64,000 bases of DNA from JAFGXT01 sp963677165 (lineage in GTDB: Bacteria; Verrucomicrobiota; Lentisphaeria; Victivallales; SZUA-371). The notes under the pieces are model-generated. The model ran no database searches, had not been told where the DNA came from, and saw only the letters and a list, made by a program, of their open reading frames with translations. Shown in pieces: positions 17,656-26,834 of the stretch; position 1 is the stretch's first letter; every line of letters begins with the position of its first letter. Both the position numbers and the translations under genes were made by a program. The DNA lies in assembly GCA_963677165.2 (NCBI GenBank), contig CAXXSX010000002.1:1240001-1304000 (forward strand). Reading direction: 5' to 3'.

Positions 17656-17961
17656 TTATTTTGTATTTTGAGATATTAGATCTTCAATAAAGGAATGGCA
17701 GTTAAATTCCAGTTCATCAATGAGTTCATCAAATTTTATATTTTTTCTTCGGCAGGATTCTTCAAGATATTTAAATCTTGTTTCCATATCATCCTCTCCG
17801 GCAGTTTGAATAAAATCATCATTAAACATTTCATCAAAACAATCCAACCCGCTTTTCAGATAATCCTGCATATTCCCCCAGACTCCTTGGTTTTGCATTG
17901 ATTCTTCCATGGTTTTCCATGAAACATGGAGAATTATATCATGTGTTTTGCGTGATGTCAA
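17656..17961 (-). CDS. Small acidic protein of unknown function
   Basis: A 101-residue acidic protein (ETRFKYLEESCRRKNIKFDE), mostly predicted helical, no signal peptide or membrane segment, two Cys residues at separated positions. I do not recognise it. A start at the internal Met (MEESMQNQG) is possible. It is transcribed away from the V-ATPase operon, convergent with the oxidoreductase. The frame shows codon use like its neighbours, so it is more likely real than not. Confidence 0.5.
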   Translation of the reverse strand: MTSRKTHDIILHVSWKTMEESMQNQGVWGNMQDYLKSGLDCFDEMFNDDFIQTAGEDDMETRFKYLEESCRRKNIKFDELIDELEFNCHSFIEDLISQNTK

Positions 17962-18252
17962 TGGCTTTGCGCAAAAAAATAATTTATTATTTTGTACTTA
18001 ATGTTATGATTTATCATAAAAAAACACAATAAATCTTGCGTTGTTTTTGCATATTGGTTGTTTGTGTGTAATTTTGTTAAAATGTTGCAAGGTTAATATT
18101 TACGGGAAATTATTGTTACTCTTAATGTTGAATAAATCTTAAAAAAACTTGAATGTTTGCCGATACTCATGTACAATAACATAATTATATGTAACAGTAT
18201 TGCTCTGTAAAAACTACGTATATTCAGGGACAACGAATAAAGGGAACACATT
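17962..18252 (+). promoter_or_regulatory. AT-rich upstream region of the V-ATPase operon
   Basis: 291 nt, strongly AT-rich, no ORF. It must hold the promoter(s) for the V-ATPase operon and, on the other strand, for the small hypothetical. No single -35/-10 pair stands out. A GGGAAC-type ribosome site precedes the subunit E start. Confidence 0.4.
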
Positions 18253-18858
18253 ATGGCTCAGGAACTTCAGGGCTTGTTGGAGCGTATTCAGGAAGAAGGA
18301 ATCAAAAAAGCGGACGGTGAAAAGGAACGCATTGTTTCGGAAGCCAAAGCTGAAGCCGAAAAAATCCTGAAAGAAGCAAAAGAAGAAGCAGTAAACATTA
18401 CCAAAAAAGCTGAGGAAGGTGCTGCTGCGCTTGAAGCTCGCGCCAAAGCAGCGATACAGCAGGCTTCCAGAGACATCATTCTTACTCTCAAAGACGACCT
18501 TAAAACTCGCCTCGAAAAAGTAGTTAAATCTGCCGCCGAGGATACTCTCAGCCCCGAATTTATGGGGAAAATGATCCTTGAAATGGTGAAGAACTACAAG
18601 GGTGAAAGTGACGCAAAAATGGAACTGCTCGTTGGAAAAGACGATCTGGATAAGATGACCGGCAGCTGCCTGGCCGCTATTTCGGCGGATCTTAAGCAGA
18701 ATCCGGAAATCGCCGTCGGCGACGACATCGGAGCTGGACTTAAAGTCGGCTTTGAAGGTCAGGATTTGTTTTTGGATTTTACCGACGACGCGCTTACCGA
18801 TTTGATCTGTTCGTTTATCGGTCCGAGACTGGCAACGCTGCTCAATTCCGGAAACTAA
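18253..18858 (+). CDS. atpE: V-type ATP synthase subunit E
   Basis: 201 residues. The N-terminal ~85 residues are a charged Ala/Lys/Glu coiled coil (EKERIVSEAKAEAEKILKEA), the peripheral-stalk helix; the C-terminal part is the globular domain that binds the A/B head. Length and organisation match bacterial/archaeal V-type subunit E. First gene of the operon E-DUF2764-A-B-D-I-K. No separate G/H stalk partner gene is seen, so the stalk partner is unclear. Confidence 0.9.
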   Translation: MAQELQGLLERIQEEGIKKADGEKERIVSEAKAEAEKILKEAKEEAVNITKKAEEGAAALEARAKAAIQQASRDIILTLKDDLKTRLEKVVKSAAEDTLSPEFMGKMILEMVKNYKGESDAKMELLVGKDDLDKMTGSCLAAISADLKQNPEIAVGDDIGAGLKVGFEGQDLFLDFTDDALTDLICSFIGPRLATLLNSGN

Positions 18859-18924
18859 AATACCGTTCCTCGGGTGCGGGGGAATTCGTAAGCAGTAAAA
18901 TATCGAACAGAGAGAAAATATAAA

Positions 18925-19494
18925 ATGGCTGAATATCACTATCTGGTAAGTTCACTGCCTATGCTGATGCCTGATATGGAACCGGTCATGAATCTTGAAG
19001 AATTCATGGATCAGTGCTCCGACTGGCTGACAGTTCCTCAGATGGCGCGATTGGAAGCAACCGGATTGGTTCCGGCTTCCGACTTCGTGTTTCCTGCCGG
19101 TTCCGCATCGGCTTTATGGAATGACTGGGAAACCAATCTGCGCAATCGCCTGGCAGCAAATCGTGTTGCCGGTTCGGGTCAGGACGCTGAGTCGATCCTT
19201 CATGAAGAGATCGATGTTTACGGCGAAATTGAACAGGGAATTCAGGAAGCATGGGCTCAGAACGATCCTTTGGAACGTGAAAAAATCCTCGATAGAATCA
19301 GATGGCGTTTTCTGGATGACCTTGAAAATGGTCATCTTTTTGATTTTGATGTCATCTGCATTTATAAACTGAAACTTCTGATCAGGGAAAAATGGACTCC
19401 CCGTACCGTCCAGACCGGGCGTACCAGCCTCGATGAAACCGTTACGGCAATCGAGCAGGGAGATACCAGAAAAGAAATGGTGGTTGCGGAATAA
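18925..19494 (+). CDS. DUF2764 family protein of the V-ATPase operon
   Basis: 189 residues beginning MAEYHYLVSSLPMLMPDMEP, the typical opening of DUF2764 proteins encoded between subunits E and A in Chlamydia and other bacterial V-ATPase operons. Mostly helical, acidic, soluble, no membrane segment (for example RIRWRFLDDLENGHLFDFD). No canonical subunit C gene is present, and the position suggests this protein serves as the C-like socket for the rotor; this is inference from gene order, not from a visible motif. Confidence 0.8.
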   Translation: MAEYHYLVSSLPMLMPDMEPVMNLEEFMDQCSDWLTVPQMARLEATGLVPASDFVFPAGSASALWNDWETNLRNRLAANRVAGSGQDAESILHEEIDVYGEIEQGIQEAWAQNDPLEREKILDRIRWRFLDDLENGHLFDFDVICIYKLKLLIREKWTPRTVQTGRTSLDETVTAIEQGDTRKEMVVAE

Positions 19495-19573
19495 ATTTTT
19501 CGCGACGGCATTACATATTTGGGATTTTAACATAAACATTAATATATCATGAATAACTGGGAGGATTGCTGGA

Positions 19574-21307
19574 ATGCAGGAAGCAATCACAGGAAAAATT
19601 GTCGGCGTAAACGGTAATATGCTGACAGTACAATTTGACGAAAAGGTTACCCAGAACGAAGTGGCTTACGCAATTATCGGCGAAGAACGCCTCAAGAGCG
19701 AAGTCATCCGTGTCCGCGGTAACCGTGCCGACCTCCAGGTGTTCGAAAGTACCGGCGGACTAAAAATCGGCGATACGATTGAATTTACCGGAGAACTGCT
19801 TAGTGTGGAACTCGGACCGGGTCTTCTGACTCAGGTTTACGATGGTCTGCAGAACCCTCTTAACAATCTGGCTGAAAAATCCGGCTTCTTCCTGAAGCGC
19901 GGTCTTTATCTGCCAGCATTGGACTACGACAGTGAGTGGGAATTTACGCCGCTGGCGAAAGTCGGCGACTCTGTTCGTGCCGGTGACTGGCTCGGCCATG
20001 TTCCCGAAGGAATTTTCAAACATTATATCATGGTTCCGTTTGGTGTCCATGGTACATGGGAAATTACTGAAATCAAAGCTGCCGGAACTTATAAGCTTTC
20101 CGACACCATGGCGGTTATCAAAAATGAACGCGGCGATACGCAGAATGTTACAATGATGCAAACCTGGCCGGTAAAAGTTCCGATCTCCGCTTATAAAGAC
20201 AAGCTGTTGTCTGAAAAAACTATGATCACCCAGCAGCGTACCATTGATACTTTCTTCCCGGTCGCGGTTGGCGGAACATTCTGTACACCGGGTCCATTCG
20301 GTGCCGGTAAGACCGTACTTCAGCACGCGTTGAGCCGTTTTGCTGAAGCCGATGTGGTAATCATCGCGGCCTGCGGAGAACGTGCCGGTGAGGTGGTGGA
20401 AATCCTTCGTGAGTTCCCGCATCTGGAAGACCCGAAAACCGGTAAAACCCTTATCGACCGTTCGATCATTATCTGTAATACCAGTTCGATGCCGGTGGCG
20501 GCCCGTGAGGCATCCGTATATACTGCGGTGACGCTGGCGGAATATTATCGTCAGATGGGTCTGAACTGCCTGCTGCTGGCTGACTCAACTTCACGTTGGG
20601 CCCAGGCGCTGCGTGAAATGTCTGGTCGACTTGAAGAAATTCCGGGTGAAGAAGCATTCCCGGCTTACCTTGAATCTTTGATTGCCAGTTTCTACGAACG
20701 TGCGGGATTGGTAAAACTTAATAATGGCGAACTCGGTTCAGTAACCATCGGCGGTTCGGTAAGTCCGGCCGGCGGTAACTTTGAAGAACCGGTAACCCAG
20801 GCTACCCTGAAAGTGGTGGGCGCATTCCTCGGGCTTTCACGTGAACGTTCCGATGCCCGCCGTTACCCGGCAATCCATCCGCTGGATAGCTGGAGTAAGT
20901 ACAAGAGCGTGGTTGAGCAGGATAAAATCGACCTGGCTCGCGGACTTCTCCGCCGAGGTAACGAAGTGAACCAGATGATGAAGGTGATCGGTGAAGAAGG
21001 TACTCACATCGACGACTTCGTAATCTTCCTGAAAAGTGAGTTCCTTGACTACGTTTACCTCCAGCAGAATACCTTCGACAATGTCGACGGCGCCTGCAGT
21101 TATGACCGTCAGCGTTATGCGTTCGACAAGGTCATCATGATTCTGAATACCAAGTTCACATTTGACAATAAAGATCAGGCCAGACGTTATTTCCTCGAAC
21201 TGCGCCAGATATTCACCGACTGGAACTACGCTGAATGGGAATCCGACGGATTCCGCAAGCTTGAGTCGCAGGTCGACGAAAAAGTAAAGGAGCGTGCAAA
21301 TGCGTAA
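19574..21307 (+). CDS. atpA: V-type ATP synthase catalytic subunit A
   Basis: 577 residues, normal for this subunit. The Walker A loop GPFGAGKT lies at about residues 239-246. The catalytic region continues with IIAACGERAGEVVEILREFP, SNTS-like NTSSMPVAAREAS and LADSTSRWAQALREMSGRLE. The bulge/non-homologous region typical of V-type A subunits (residues 110-200) is present. It hydrolyses or makes ATP in the peripheral head. GGAGG-type ribosome site just upstream; the 3' end overlaps the subunit B start by 8 nt. Confidence 0.97.
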   Translation: MQEAITGKIVGVNGNMLTVQFDEKVTQNEVAYAIIGEERLKSEVIRVRGNRADLQVFESTGGLKIGDTIEFTGELLSVELGPGLLTQVYDGLQNPLNNLAEKSGFFLKRGLYLPALDYDSEWEFTPLAKVGDSVRAGDWLGHVPEGIFKHYIMVPFGVHGTWEITEIKAAGTYKLSDTMAVIKNERGDTQNVTMMQTWPVKVPISAYKDKLLSEKTMITQQRTIDTFFPVAVGGTFCTPGPFGAGKTVLQHALSRFAEADVVIIAACGERAGEVVEILREFPHLEDPKTGKTLIDRSIIICNTSSMPVAAREASVYTAVTLAEYYRQMGLNCLLLADSTSRWAQALREMSGRLEEIPGEEAFPAYLESLIASFYERAGLVKLNNGELGSVTIGGSVSPAGGNFEEPVTQATLKVVGAFLGLSRERSDARRYPAIHPLDSWSKYKSVVEQDKIDLARGLLRRGNEVNQMMKVIGEEGTHIDDFVIFLKSEFLDYVYLQQNTFDNVDGACSYDRQRYAFDKVIMILNTKFTFDNKDQARRYFLELRQIFTDWNYAEWESDGFRKLESQVDEKVKERANA

Positions 21308-22595
21308 AGTATACCATCGCATAATTCAGATCGCCGGTAACGTGATTACTGTGGAAGCCGATGATATCGGCTACAACGAACTCGCCGAAGTTACTAGTTC
21401 GCGCGGAGTTTCGCTCGCTCAGGTAATCCGGCTACAGGACAACAAAGTTTATCTCCAGGTTTTCTCCGGAAGCCGCGGAATCAGCACCGACGACCAGGTT
21501 CGGTTCCTCGGTCATCCGATGATGGTTTCTTCTTCGGAAAATCTGCTGGGACGTATCTTCAACGGACGCGGTATTCCGCGTGACGGTCGCCCGGAAATCC
21601 AAGAGGATGAAGTTCCGATCGGCGGACCGTCAGTAAACCCGGCAAAACGTATCATCCCGAAAAATATGATTCGTACCGGAATTCCGATGATTGACGTGTT
21701 CAACACCCTGGTTGAATCCCAAAAGCTGCCGATCTTCTCGGTTGCGGGTGAACCTTACAACCAGCTGCTTGCCCGTATTGCGATGCAGGCTGAAGTTGAC
21801 GTAATCATTCTCGGCGGCATGGGTCTCAAATATGACGACTATCTATTCTTCCGTAATACTCTTGACGAACAGGGCGCTCTGTCTCGTTCGGTAATGTTTG
21901 TTCATACCGCGTCCGACCCGGTGGTGGAATGCCTCCAGGTTCCGGATATGTGTCTGGCTGTGGCTGAAAAATACGCGCTTGATGGCAAACGCGTACTCTG
22001 CCTGCTGACCGACATGACAAACTTTGCTGACGCGATGAAAGAAATTGCGATCACCATGGAACAGATTCCGTCCAACCGCGGATATCCCGGAGACCTTTAC
22101 TCTCAGCTGGCGTCACGCTACGAAAAGGCGGTTGACTTTGACGGAGCCGGTTCTATCACCGTTTTGGCGGTAACTACCATGCCTGGTGATGACGTGACTC
22201 ACCCGATCCCGGATAATACCGGATATATTACCGAAGGTCAGTTCTATCTGCGTAATCAGCGTATTGAACCGTTTGGTTCACTGAGCCGTCTGAAACAGCA
22301 GGTAAACTCAGATACCCGTGCAGACCATCGTGCCATCATGGATACGATGATCCGGTTCTATGCCGACTATAAAGAAACCCTCGAAAAGCAATCCATGGGT
22401 TTCAATATGAGTACATGGGACCAGAAACTGCTGAAATACGGTGATCTGTTTGAAGCACGTATGATGGACCTCTCGGTAAATATTCCGCTTGAAGAAGCAC
22501 TCGACCTGGGTTGGAAGACCATGGCGGAATGCTTCGATAAGACAGAAACCGGGATCAAATCCGACCTGACTGAACAGTTCTGGCCGAAACAGTAA
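21300..22595 (+). CDS. atpB: V-type ATP synthase regulatory subunit B
   Basis: About 431 residues from the ATG at 21300 (AAGGAG spaced well upstream; a GTG at 21294 is an alternative). Signature FSVAGEPYNQLLARIA replaces a functional Walker A, as in non-catalytic B subunits. LLTDMTNFADAMKEIA, IPSNRGYPGDLYSQLASRYE and PDNTGYITEGQFYL are family blocks. It pairs with subunit A to form the A3B3 head. Overlap with atpA implies translational coupling. Confidence 0.97.
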   Translation: MRKVYHRIIQIAGNVITVEADDIGYNELAEVTSSRGVSLAQVIRLQDNKVYLQVFSGSRGISTDDQVRFLGHPMMVSSSENLLGRIFNGRGIPRDGRPEIQEDEVPIGGPSVNPAKRIIPKNMIRTGIPMIDVFNTLVESQKLPIFSVAGEPYNQLLARIAMQAEVDVIILGGMGLKYDDYLFFRNTLDEQGALSRSVMFVHTASDPVVECLQVPDMCLAVAEKYALDGKRVLCLLTDMTNFADAMKEIAITMEQIPSNRGYPGDLYSQLASRYEKAVDFDGAGSITVLAVTTMPGDDVTHPIPDNTGYITEGQFYLRNQRIEPFGSLSRLKQQVNSDTRADHRAIMDTMIRFYADYKETLEKQSMGFNMSTWDQKLLKYGDLFEARMMDLSVNIPLEEALDLGWKTMAECFDKTETGIKSDLTEQFWPKQ

Positions 22596-22621
22596 CGTTT
22601 CATTAATTCGGAGGCACAGCG

Positions 22622-23230
22622 ATGCCGAAAATTAAATTAACAAAAACTGAACTGAAGTCGCAGCGGGATGCGTTAAAACAGTTTACCCGCTTTCTGCCGA
22701 CGCTGCAGTTGAAAAAACAGCAGCTGCAAGTGGAAATGCGTCAGAGTCAGGCCAGGTTGAGAGAGAACGAAGCCAAGGAAAAAGAGCTGAAAAGCAAGCT
22801 TGACTCCTGGGTAAGTCTCTTCGGTACTGATGGTTCGGTCGATAAACTTTCCATGCTGGTGATCAAAGACAAGGTCAATGCCGGCAGAAGGAATATCGCC
22901 GGGGTGGACGTGCCGGTCTTCGACAGCGTGACTTACAGTGATGTTAAATATAATTTGTTTGACGAGGATCCCTGGATCGACAGTGCGATTGAGATCCTCA
23001 AAGAGATAATCGCGATTCGTGCGGCGCATGTGATACTGCAGGAGCAGTACCGACTGTTGTCACAAGAACTGAGGACCACAACTCAGCGCGTGAATCTTTT
23101 CGAAAAAGTAAAAATACCGGAAGCCAAGGGCAATATCCGTAAGATTCAGATTTATCTGGGCGATATGGACACCGCCGCGGTGGCCCGGTCCAAGATTGCC
23201 AAAGGCAAATCACAGGAGGTGGCGGCATGA
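22622..23230 (+). CDS. atpD: V-type ATP synthase subunit D (central rotor shaft)
   Basis: 202 residues: two long helical segments forming an antiparallel coiled coil, starting KIKLTKTELKSQRDALKQF, the usual subunit D opening, and ending ERV-like RVNLFEKVKIPEAKGNIRKI. It forms the central stalk that turns within the A3B3 head. GGAGG ribosome site upstream. The stop overlaps the start of the subunit I gene. No subunit F gene follows, unlike many archaeal operons. Confidence 0.93.
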   Translation: MPKIKLTKTELKSQRDALKQFTRFLPTLQLKKQQLQVEMRQSQARLRENEAKEKELKSKLDSWVSLFGTDGSVDKLSMLVIKDKVNAGRRNIAGVDVPVFDSVTYSDVKYNLFDEDPWIDSAIEILKEIIAIRAAHVILQEQYRLLSQELRTTTQRVNLFEKVKIPEAKGNIRKIQIYLGDMDTAAVARSKIAKGKSQEVAA

Positions 23231-25065
23231 TTGTAAAAATGTTCAAAACCACCTTGTTGTGTCTGGCGTCAGATAAAGAACATGCGCTCAAAAAGCTGCA
23301 GGAACTCGGCGTTATGCATGTCGAGGTTACCCGTAAAGCCGATTCCGAGGATCGTACCGAGGTCGAGCATGCGGTGAATCAGCTCGAACGTGCAGTTAAT
23401 TCTCTGGCCGGCAGAACAACTGACGTGGAATCAATAGACCACACAGGAAGAGAAATCGCAGAGAAGACGCTTGAGCTTCTTGATGAAGGAACTGCCTTCA
23501 ACAAGCGGCTTGAAACTCTGAAACGCGATCTGGACAAGCTGGAGCCCTGGGGCGATTTTTCCAATGAAACAATTGCTGAACTGGAAAAATCAGGTATCCG
23601 GGTATACCTCTGTACCGGATCAGAAAGTGATCTGGAAGCTTGCGGGGAAAAAGGGACCTGCGAAATTATCCGTGAAGATAAAGGACGCTATAATTTCGCG
23701 TTGATCGCCACGGAAGAGCAGGATGAAGCGGCATTGCCGCTGGCTAGCATACCCGAAGATATCTCGCTCAATAAATGCCTTGAAGAGATTGCGGTTTGCC
23801 GCCGTGAACTTGAACGGATCAATAAGGCTCTTGACAAAATGTCTGCCGGACTTGATCAGGTTAAGGAATACGCGCTGGAAGTTCAGGAAAAACTTGAATT
23901 CCTGACCAGCCGCGACGGTATGATCCACGAAGGCGAGATTGCTTATATCGAAGGTTTCGTTCCGCAGCCGGAAATCGAAAACCTCAAGGCGGAAGCCCAG
24001 GAAAGCGGTTGGGCGCTGCTTATTAATCAGCCGGAAAAAGGCGACAATGTTCCGACATTGATCAAAACACCGAAGATTTTCGATATCGCCAAACCGATTT
24101 TCGAATTTATCGGTATTGCTCCCGGTTATAACGAATGGGATATCAGTGTATGTTTCCTGTTCTTCTTCACTATTTTCTTTGCGATGATAGTAGGAGACGC
24201 GGGATACGGAATTGTATTTCTGGTACTGGCCCTGATATGCAAGGGTGTGATCAAAAACGAAAAGGCAAAGCTCCCGCTTAACCTTTTTATGACATTAAGT
24301 ATTGCAACCATTGTCTGGGGTGCATTGAATAGTTGTTACTTTGGAATAGATGCAAATCTTCTGCCTGGTTTTATGCAGGCTCCGGGTAAGTTCATGGAAA
24401 AACTTCCGACATGGGTTAAAGGGGTAGACCAATATAAAGATCTCCCCGGAAGTGAAATCAAGGATAAGAATGTACAGTATTTCTGCTTCCTGCTGGCGGC
24501 AATTCACTTGTCTCTGGCAAGGTTCTGGAAACTGATTCTCTACTGGAAGAATGCCATTACCGATGCCCTTGGGGCCTTGGGGTGGGGGCTTTTCCTGTGG
24601 GGTAACTTCTTCCTCGCGGTAAATCTGATCGTCTTTTCCGGTTCAATGCCGAATTTCGCATACTGGTTGTATGGTGTCGGATTTGTCCTGATACTATTCG
24701 GAGTCAATTGGAAGGATGCCGGAGATTTGTTGAACTTCCCGTTTGCTATTATCGGAAGTTTTGTTGATGTGTTGTCATACATCCGTCTGTTCGCGGTTGG
24801 ATTGTCGTCATACTACATCGCGACCAGTTTCAACAATATGGGATTGATGCTGGCGAAGATCTCCCCCTGGCTTATTATCGGGACCGTATTCATCATATTG
24901 ATCGGTCATCTGCTGAACATTGCGCTGGCGTTTATGGGCGTACTGGTTCACGGCATAAGGCTTAATACTCTGGAGTTTTCCAATCACATGGAATTACAGT
25001 GGCTTGGAATTGTATATAAACCATTTAAAAAGTTAGCTACTAATCAAATAAAGGAGAAAAAATAA
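23227..25065 (+). CDS. atpI: V-type ATP synthase subunit I (membrane stator, a-subunit-like)
   Basis: 612 residues. The N-terminal cytoplasmic half (1-300) is alpha/beta with coiled-coil stretches that join the peripheral stalks. The C-terminal half has about seven membrane helices, beginning FLFFFTIFFAMIVGDAGYG, the hallmark of the family. Later SYIRLFAVGLSSYYIATSFN carries the essential Arg, and LNIALAFMGVLVHGIRLN ends the barrel. It forms the ion half-channels next to the K ring. Start overlaps atpD by 4 nt; the stop shares one base with the atpK start. Confidence 0.95.
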   Translation: MIVKMFKTTLLCLASDKEHALKKLQELGVMHVEVTRKADSEDRTEVEHAVNQLERAVNSLAGRTTDVESIDHTGREIAEKTLELLDEGTAFNKRLETLKRDLDKLEPWGDFSNETIAELEKSGIRVYLCTGSESDLEACGEKGTCEIIREDKGRYNFALIATEEQDEAALPLASIPEDISLNKCLEEIAVCRRELERINKALDKMSAGLDQVKEYALEVQEKLEFLTSRDGMIHEGEIAYIEGFVPQPEIENLKAEAQESGWALLINQPEKGDNVPTLIKTPKIFDIAKPIFEFIGIAPGYNEWDISVCFLFFFTIFFAMIVGDAGYGIVFLVLALICKGVIKNEKAKLPLNLFMTLSIATIVWGALNSCYFGIDANLLPGFMQAPGKFMEKLPTWVKGVDQYKDLPGSEIKDKNVQYFCFLLAAIHLSLARFWKLILYWKNAITDALGALGWGLFLWGNFFLAVNLIVFSGSMPNFAYWLYGVGFVLILFGVNWKDAGDLLNFPFAIIGSFVDVLSYIRLFAVGLSSYYIATSFNNMGLMLAKISPWLIIGTVFIILIGHLLNIALAFMGVLVHGIRLNTLEFSNHMELQWLGIVYKPFKKLATNQIKEKK

Positions 25066-25529
25066 TGGATGAGATGGTAATGAAGGCGTTGGTACAGGCA
25101 GGAGCTTTTTCTGCAATTTCTCTTGCAGCACTGGGTTCTGCACTTGGTTGCGGAGCAGGCGGTGCCGCTGCCGTTGGTGCATGGAAAAAATGTTATGCGC
25201 AGAATAAACCGGCTCCGTTCCAGCTCGCGGTATTTGCCGGAGCTCCGCTTTCACAGACAATTTACGGTATGATCCTGATGTTCCTGATCGGGGCAAAAGC
25301 TTCAACCATGTCTGCATACTGGCCTCTGATGCTGTTCATCGGTATCTTCGGCGGAATCGCAATGGGCGCATCTGCATGGATGCAGGGAAAAGCCGCTGCC
25401 GGCGCTTGTTCCGCCCAGGCTGAAACCGGTAAAGGTTTTACTAACTATCTGATGGCACTCGGTATTATCGAAACTGTGGCCATCTTTGTAATGGCATTTG
25501 CCATCGTATTGCTGGCTACCCTGAAGTAG
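25065..25529 (+). CDS. atpK: V-type ATP synthase subunit K (proteolipid ring), Na+-type ligand set
   Basis: 154 residues, four membrane helices as two fused hairpins. The carboxylate is Glu136 (ALGIIETVA) in helix 4. Helix 2 has Ser63-Gln64 (PLSQTIYG) and helix 3 has Gln107 (WMQGKAAAG). These align by position and context with Thr64, Gln65, Gln110 and Glu139 that bind Na+ in Enterococcus hirae NtpK. The first hairpin has no carboxylate, so the ring carries one ion site per subunit. AAGGAG precedes the start. Last gene of the operon. Confidence 0.95.
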   Translation: MDEMVMKALVQAGAFSAISLAALGSALGCGAGGAAAVGAWKKCYAQNKPAPFQLAVFAGAPLSQTIYGMILMFLIGAKASTMSAYWPLMLFIGIFGGIAMGASAWMQGKAAAGACSAQAETGKGFTNYLMALGIIETVAIFVMAFAIVLLATLK

Positions 25530-25592
25530 TCCGTACGACGGACAGCGTTTATAGCGCTTCATACTTCGGTTGCTGACGCTTCCTGCGGAAGC
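25530..25592 (+). repeat. Dispersed intergenic repeat, copy 2
   Basis: Begins TCCGTACGACGGA, immediately after the atpK stop codon, continues GCGTTTATAG, GCTTCATACT and ends in a small hairpin (CGCTTC with GAAGCG). It matches the reverse complement of 14706-14763 block for block with small indels. It may be a REP-like palindromic unit. Confidence 0.65.
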
Positions 25593-25624
25593 GCAAGACA
25601 GTAACCAAAAGTAGAGAATAATAC

Positions 25625-25661
25625 AGCTCCGACATTCTTATGAATGTCGGAGCTTTTTTTT
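25625..25661 (+). terminator. Rho-independent terminator of the V-ATPase operon
   Basis: Perfect 13-bp stem AGCTCCGACATTC / GAATGTCGGAGCT with a 4-nt loop, followed by eight T. Nearly the same stem sequence is reused in the terminator at 33397-33433. Confidence 0.92.
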
Positions 25662-25681
25662 GTTTATTTTTCTCATGCCTA

Positions 25682-25710
25682 TTGACATTTATCTGCAAAT
25701 GTAGCATAAT
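25682..25710 (+). promoter_or_regulatory. Sigma-70-type promoter for the GntR regulator
   Basis: TTGACA at 25682-25687, 17-nt spacer, CATAAT at 25705-25710. It lies about 45 nt upstream of the regulator ATG. Confidence 0.65.
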
Positions 25711-25752
25711 ATAATTAAATGATGCATACAACACTTTAAATGGTTTATATCA

Positions 25753-26829
25753 ATGCAGGTAACACAGACAAAAGAAAATCCCAAATACCATCAGGTATAT
25801 AAACAGTTGATAAATGAGCTATCGGGAAACCGGTTTCGTCCGGGTGAAAAGCTGCCGTCGGAACGTGATTTTGCTGAACGACTGGACGTAAATGTCCGTA
25901 CGGTCCGGCGCGCGTTTCGTGATTTGGTGCTTGGAGGAATTGTAGAAAAACGAATTGGTTCGGGTACTTATCTGAAAATCAAGCTGGACAGCTCATGGCA
26001 TGACCGCGCAATCAATGTAGTGCTGGAAAATACTTACGACGGTACGGTACAGCATATGATCGAAATGGCCGCGCGAAAAGTTTCAGAACGCAGGAACCGA
26101 AAGTACAGAATAATCTTTACCGATCGTGAAGAGCTTCCCAAGCTATTGAAAAGCTGCGTCAATTATCGTCAGCCGACCATTCTCTGTTTAAATAACCTTG
26201 ATGGAATTTCCAAAGTTTTTGACGCTCCTGAATTGTTTGTCGCCTTCAGCAGCATGATTTATCAGGACGGCATTCCCTGTATCCAGTGTGACGATACCAA
26301 AGGAATCAGAATGCTAATCGAACATCTTCATTCACTGGGACACAAACGGATTGCTTTCCTGCGCCAGGAAGACAAGGCCGGTGATGGTTTAGCGGAACGT
26401 CAGTCCGCTGTATGGACCTCCGCACTGGGTACCGATTTCGATTCTGACTTGAAGTTAATGATTGATGATGTGCCGGGATACTTCATGGAGCATGCGTTTA
26501 ATACCGTTAGTAAAGCACTGAAACAAACAGAGTTTTCTGCGTTGATTTGCGCGACAGATGAACTTATGTACGGCGCTACCGCGGCTTTACGCGAGGCCGG
26601 AAAACGTATTCCGGAAGATGTATCTGTGGTCTCTATCGGGAATACGCCGCTGAGCTGGTACGCGAGTCCTCCAATCACTTGCTATGACCCCGATATCGAA
26701 AGTCATATCGAACAAGCCATCGACATGCTGGATTTCAATCACGAAAATCCCGATAAAATTGAAAAGCTCCGGCTGGTAGACCCGGAACTGATCGTAAGAA
26801 AATCAACCACAAATTATATAGGAGACTAA
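25753..26829 (+). CDS. GntR-type regulator with LacI-like sugar-sensing domain
   Basis: 358 residues. Residues 10-75 are a GntR winged helix-turn-helix (FRPGEKLPSERDFAERLDVN, TVRRAFRDLVLGGIVEKRIG). Residues 90-350 form a periplasmic-binding-protein-like domain (HSLGHKRIAFLRQ, LICATDELMYGATAALREAG, IPEDVSVVSIGN). This AraR-like fusion architecture senses sugars in the cytoplasm. It starts the cluster with the pseudopilin 5 nt downstream, so it is co-transcribed with the pseudopilin and GH-like genes. Its last codons are duplicated at 29945, marking the left end of the tandem repeat. Confidence 0.92.
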   Translation: MQVTQTKENPKYHQVYKQLINELSGNRFRPGEKLPSERDFAERLDVNVRTVRRAFRDLVLGGIVEKRIGSGTYLKIKLDSSWHDRAINVVLENTYDGTVQHMIEMAARKVSERRNRKYRIIFTDREELPKLLKSCVNYRQPTILCLNNLDGISKVFDAPELFVAFSSMIYQDGIPCIQCDDTKGIRMLIEHLHSLGHKRIAFLRQEDKAGDGLAERQSAVWTSALGTDFDSDLKLMIDDVPGYFMEHAFNTVSKALKQTEFSALICATDELMYGATAALREAGKRIPEDVSVVSIGNTPLSWYASPPITCYDPDIESHIEQAIDMLDFNHENPDKIEKLRLVDPELIVRKSTTNYIGD

Positions 26830-26834
26830 GAGGG

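Noticed and set aside
18214..18939. Minus-strand 241-codon frame with Phe-rich protein
   Set aside because: Antisense of the subunit E coiled coil; Lys/Glu-rich coding gives Phe/Leu-rich antisense frames.
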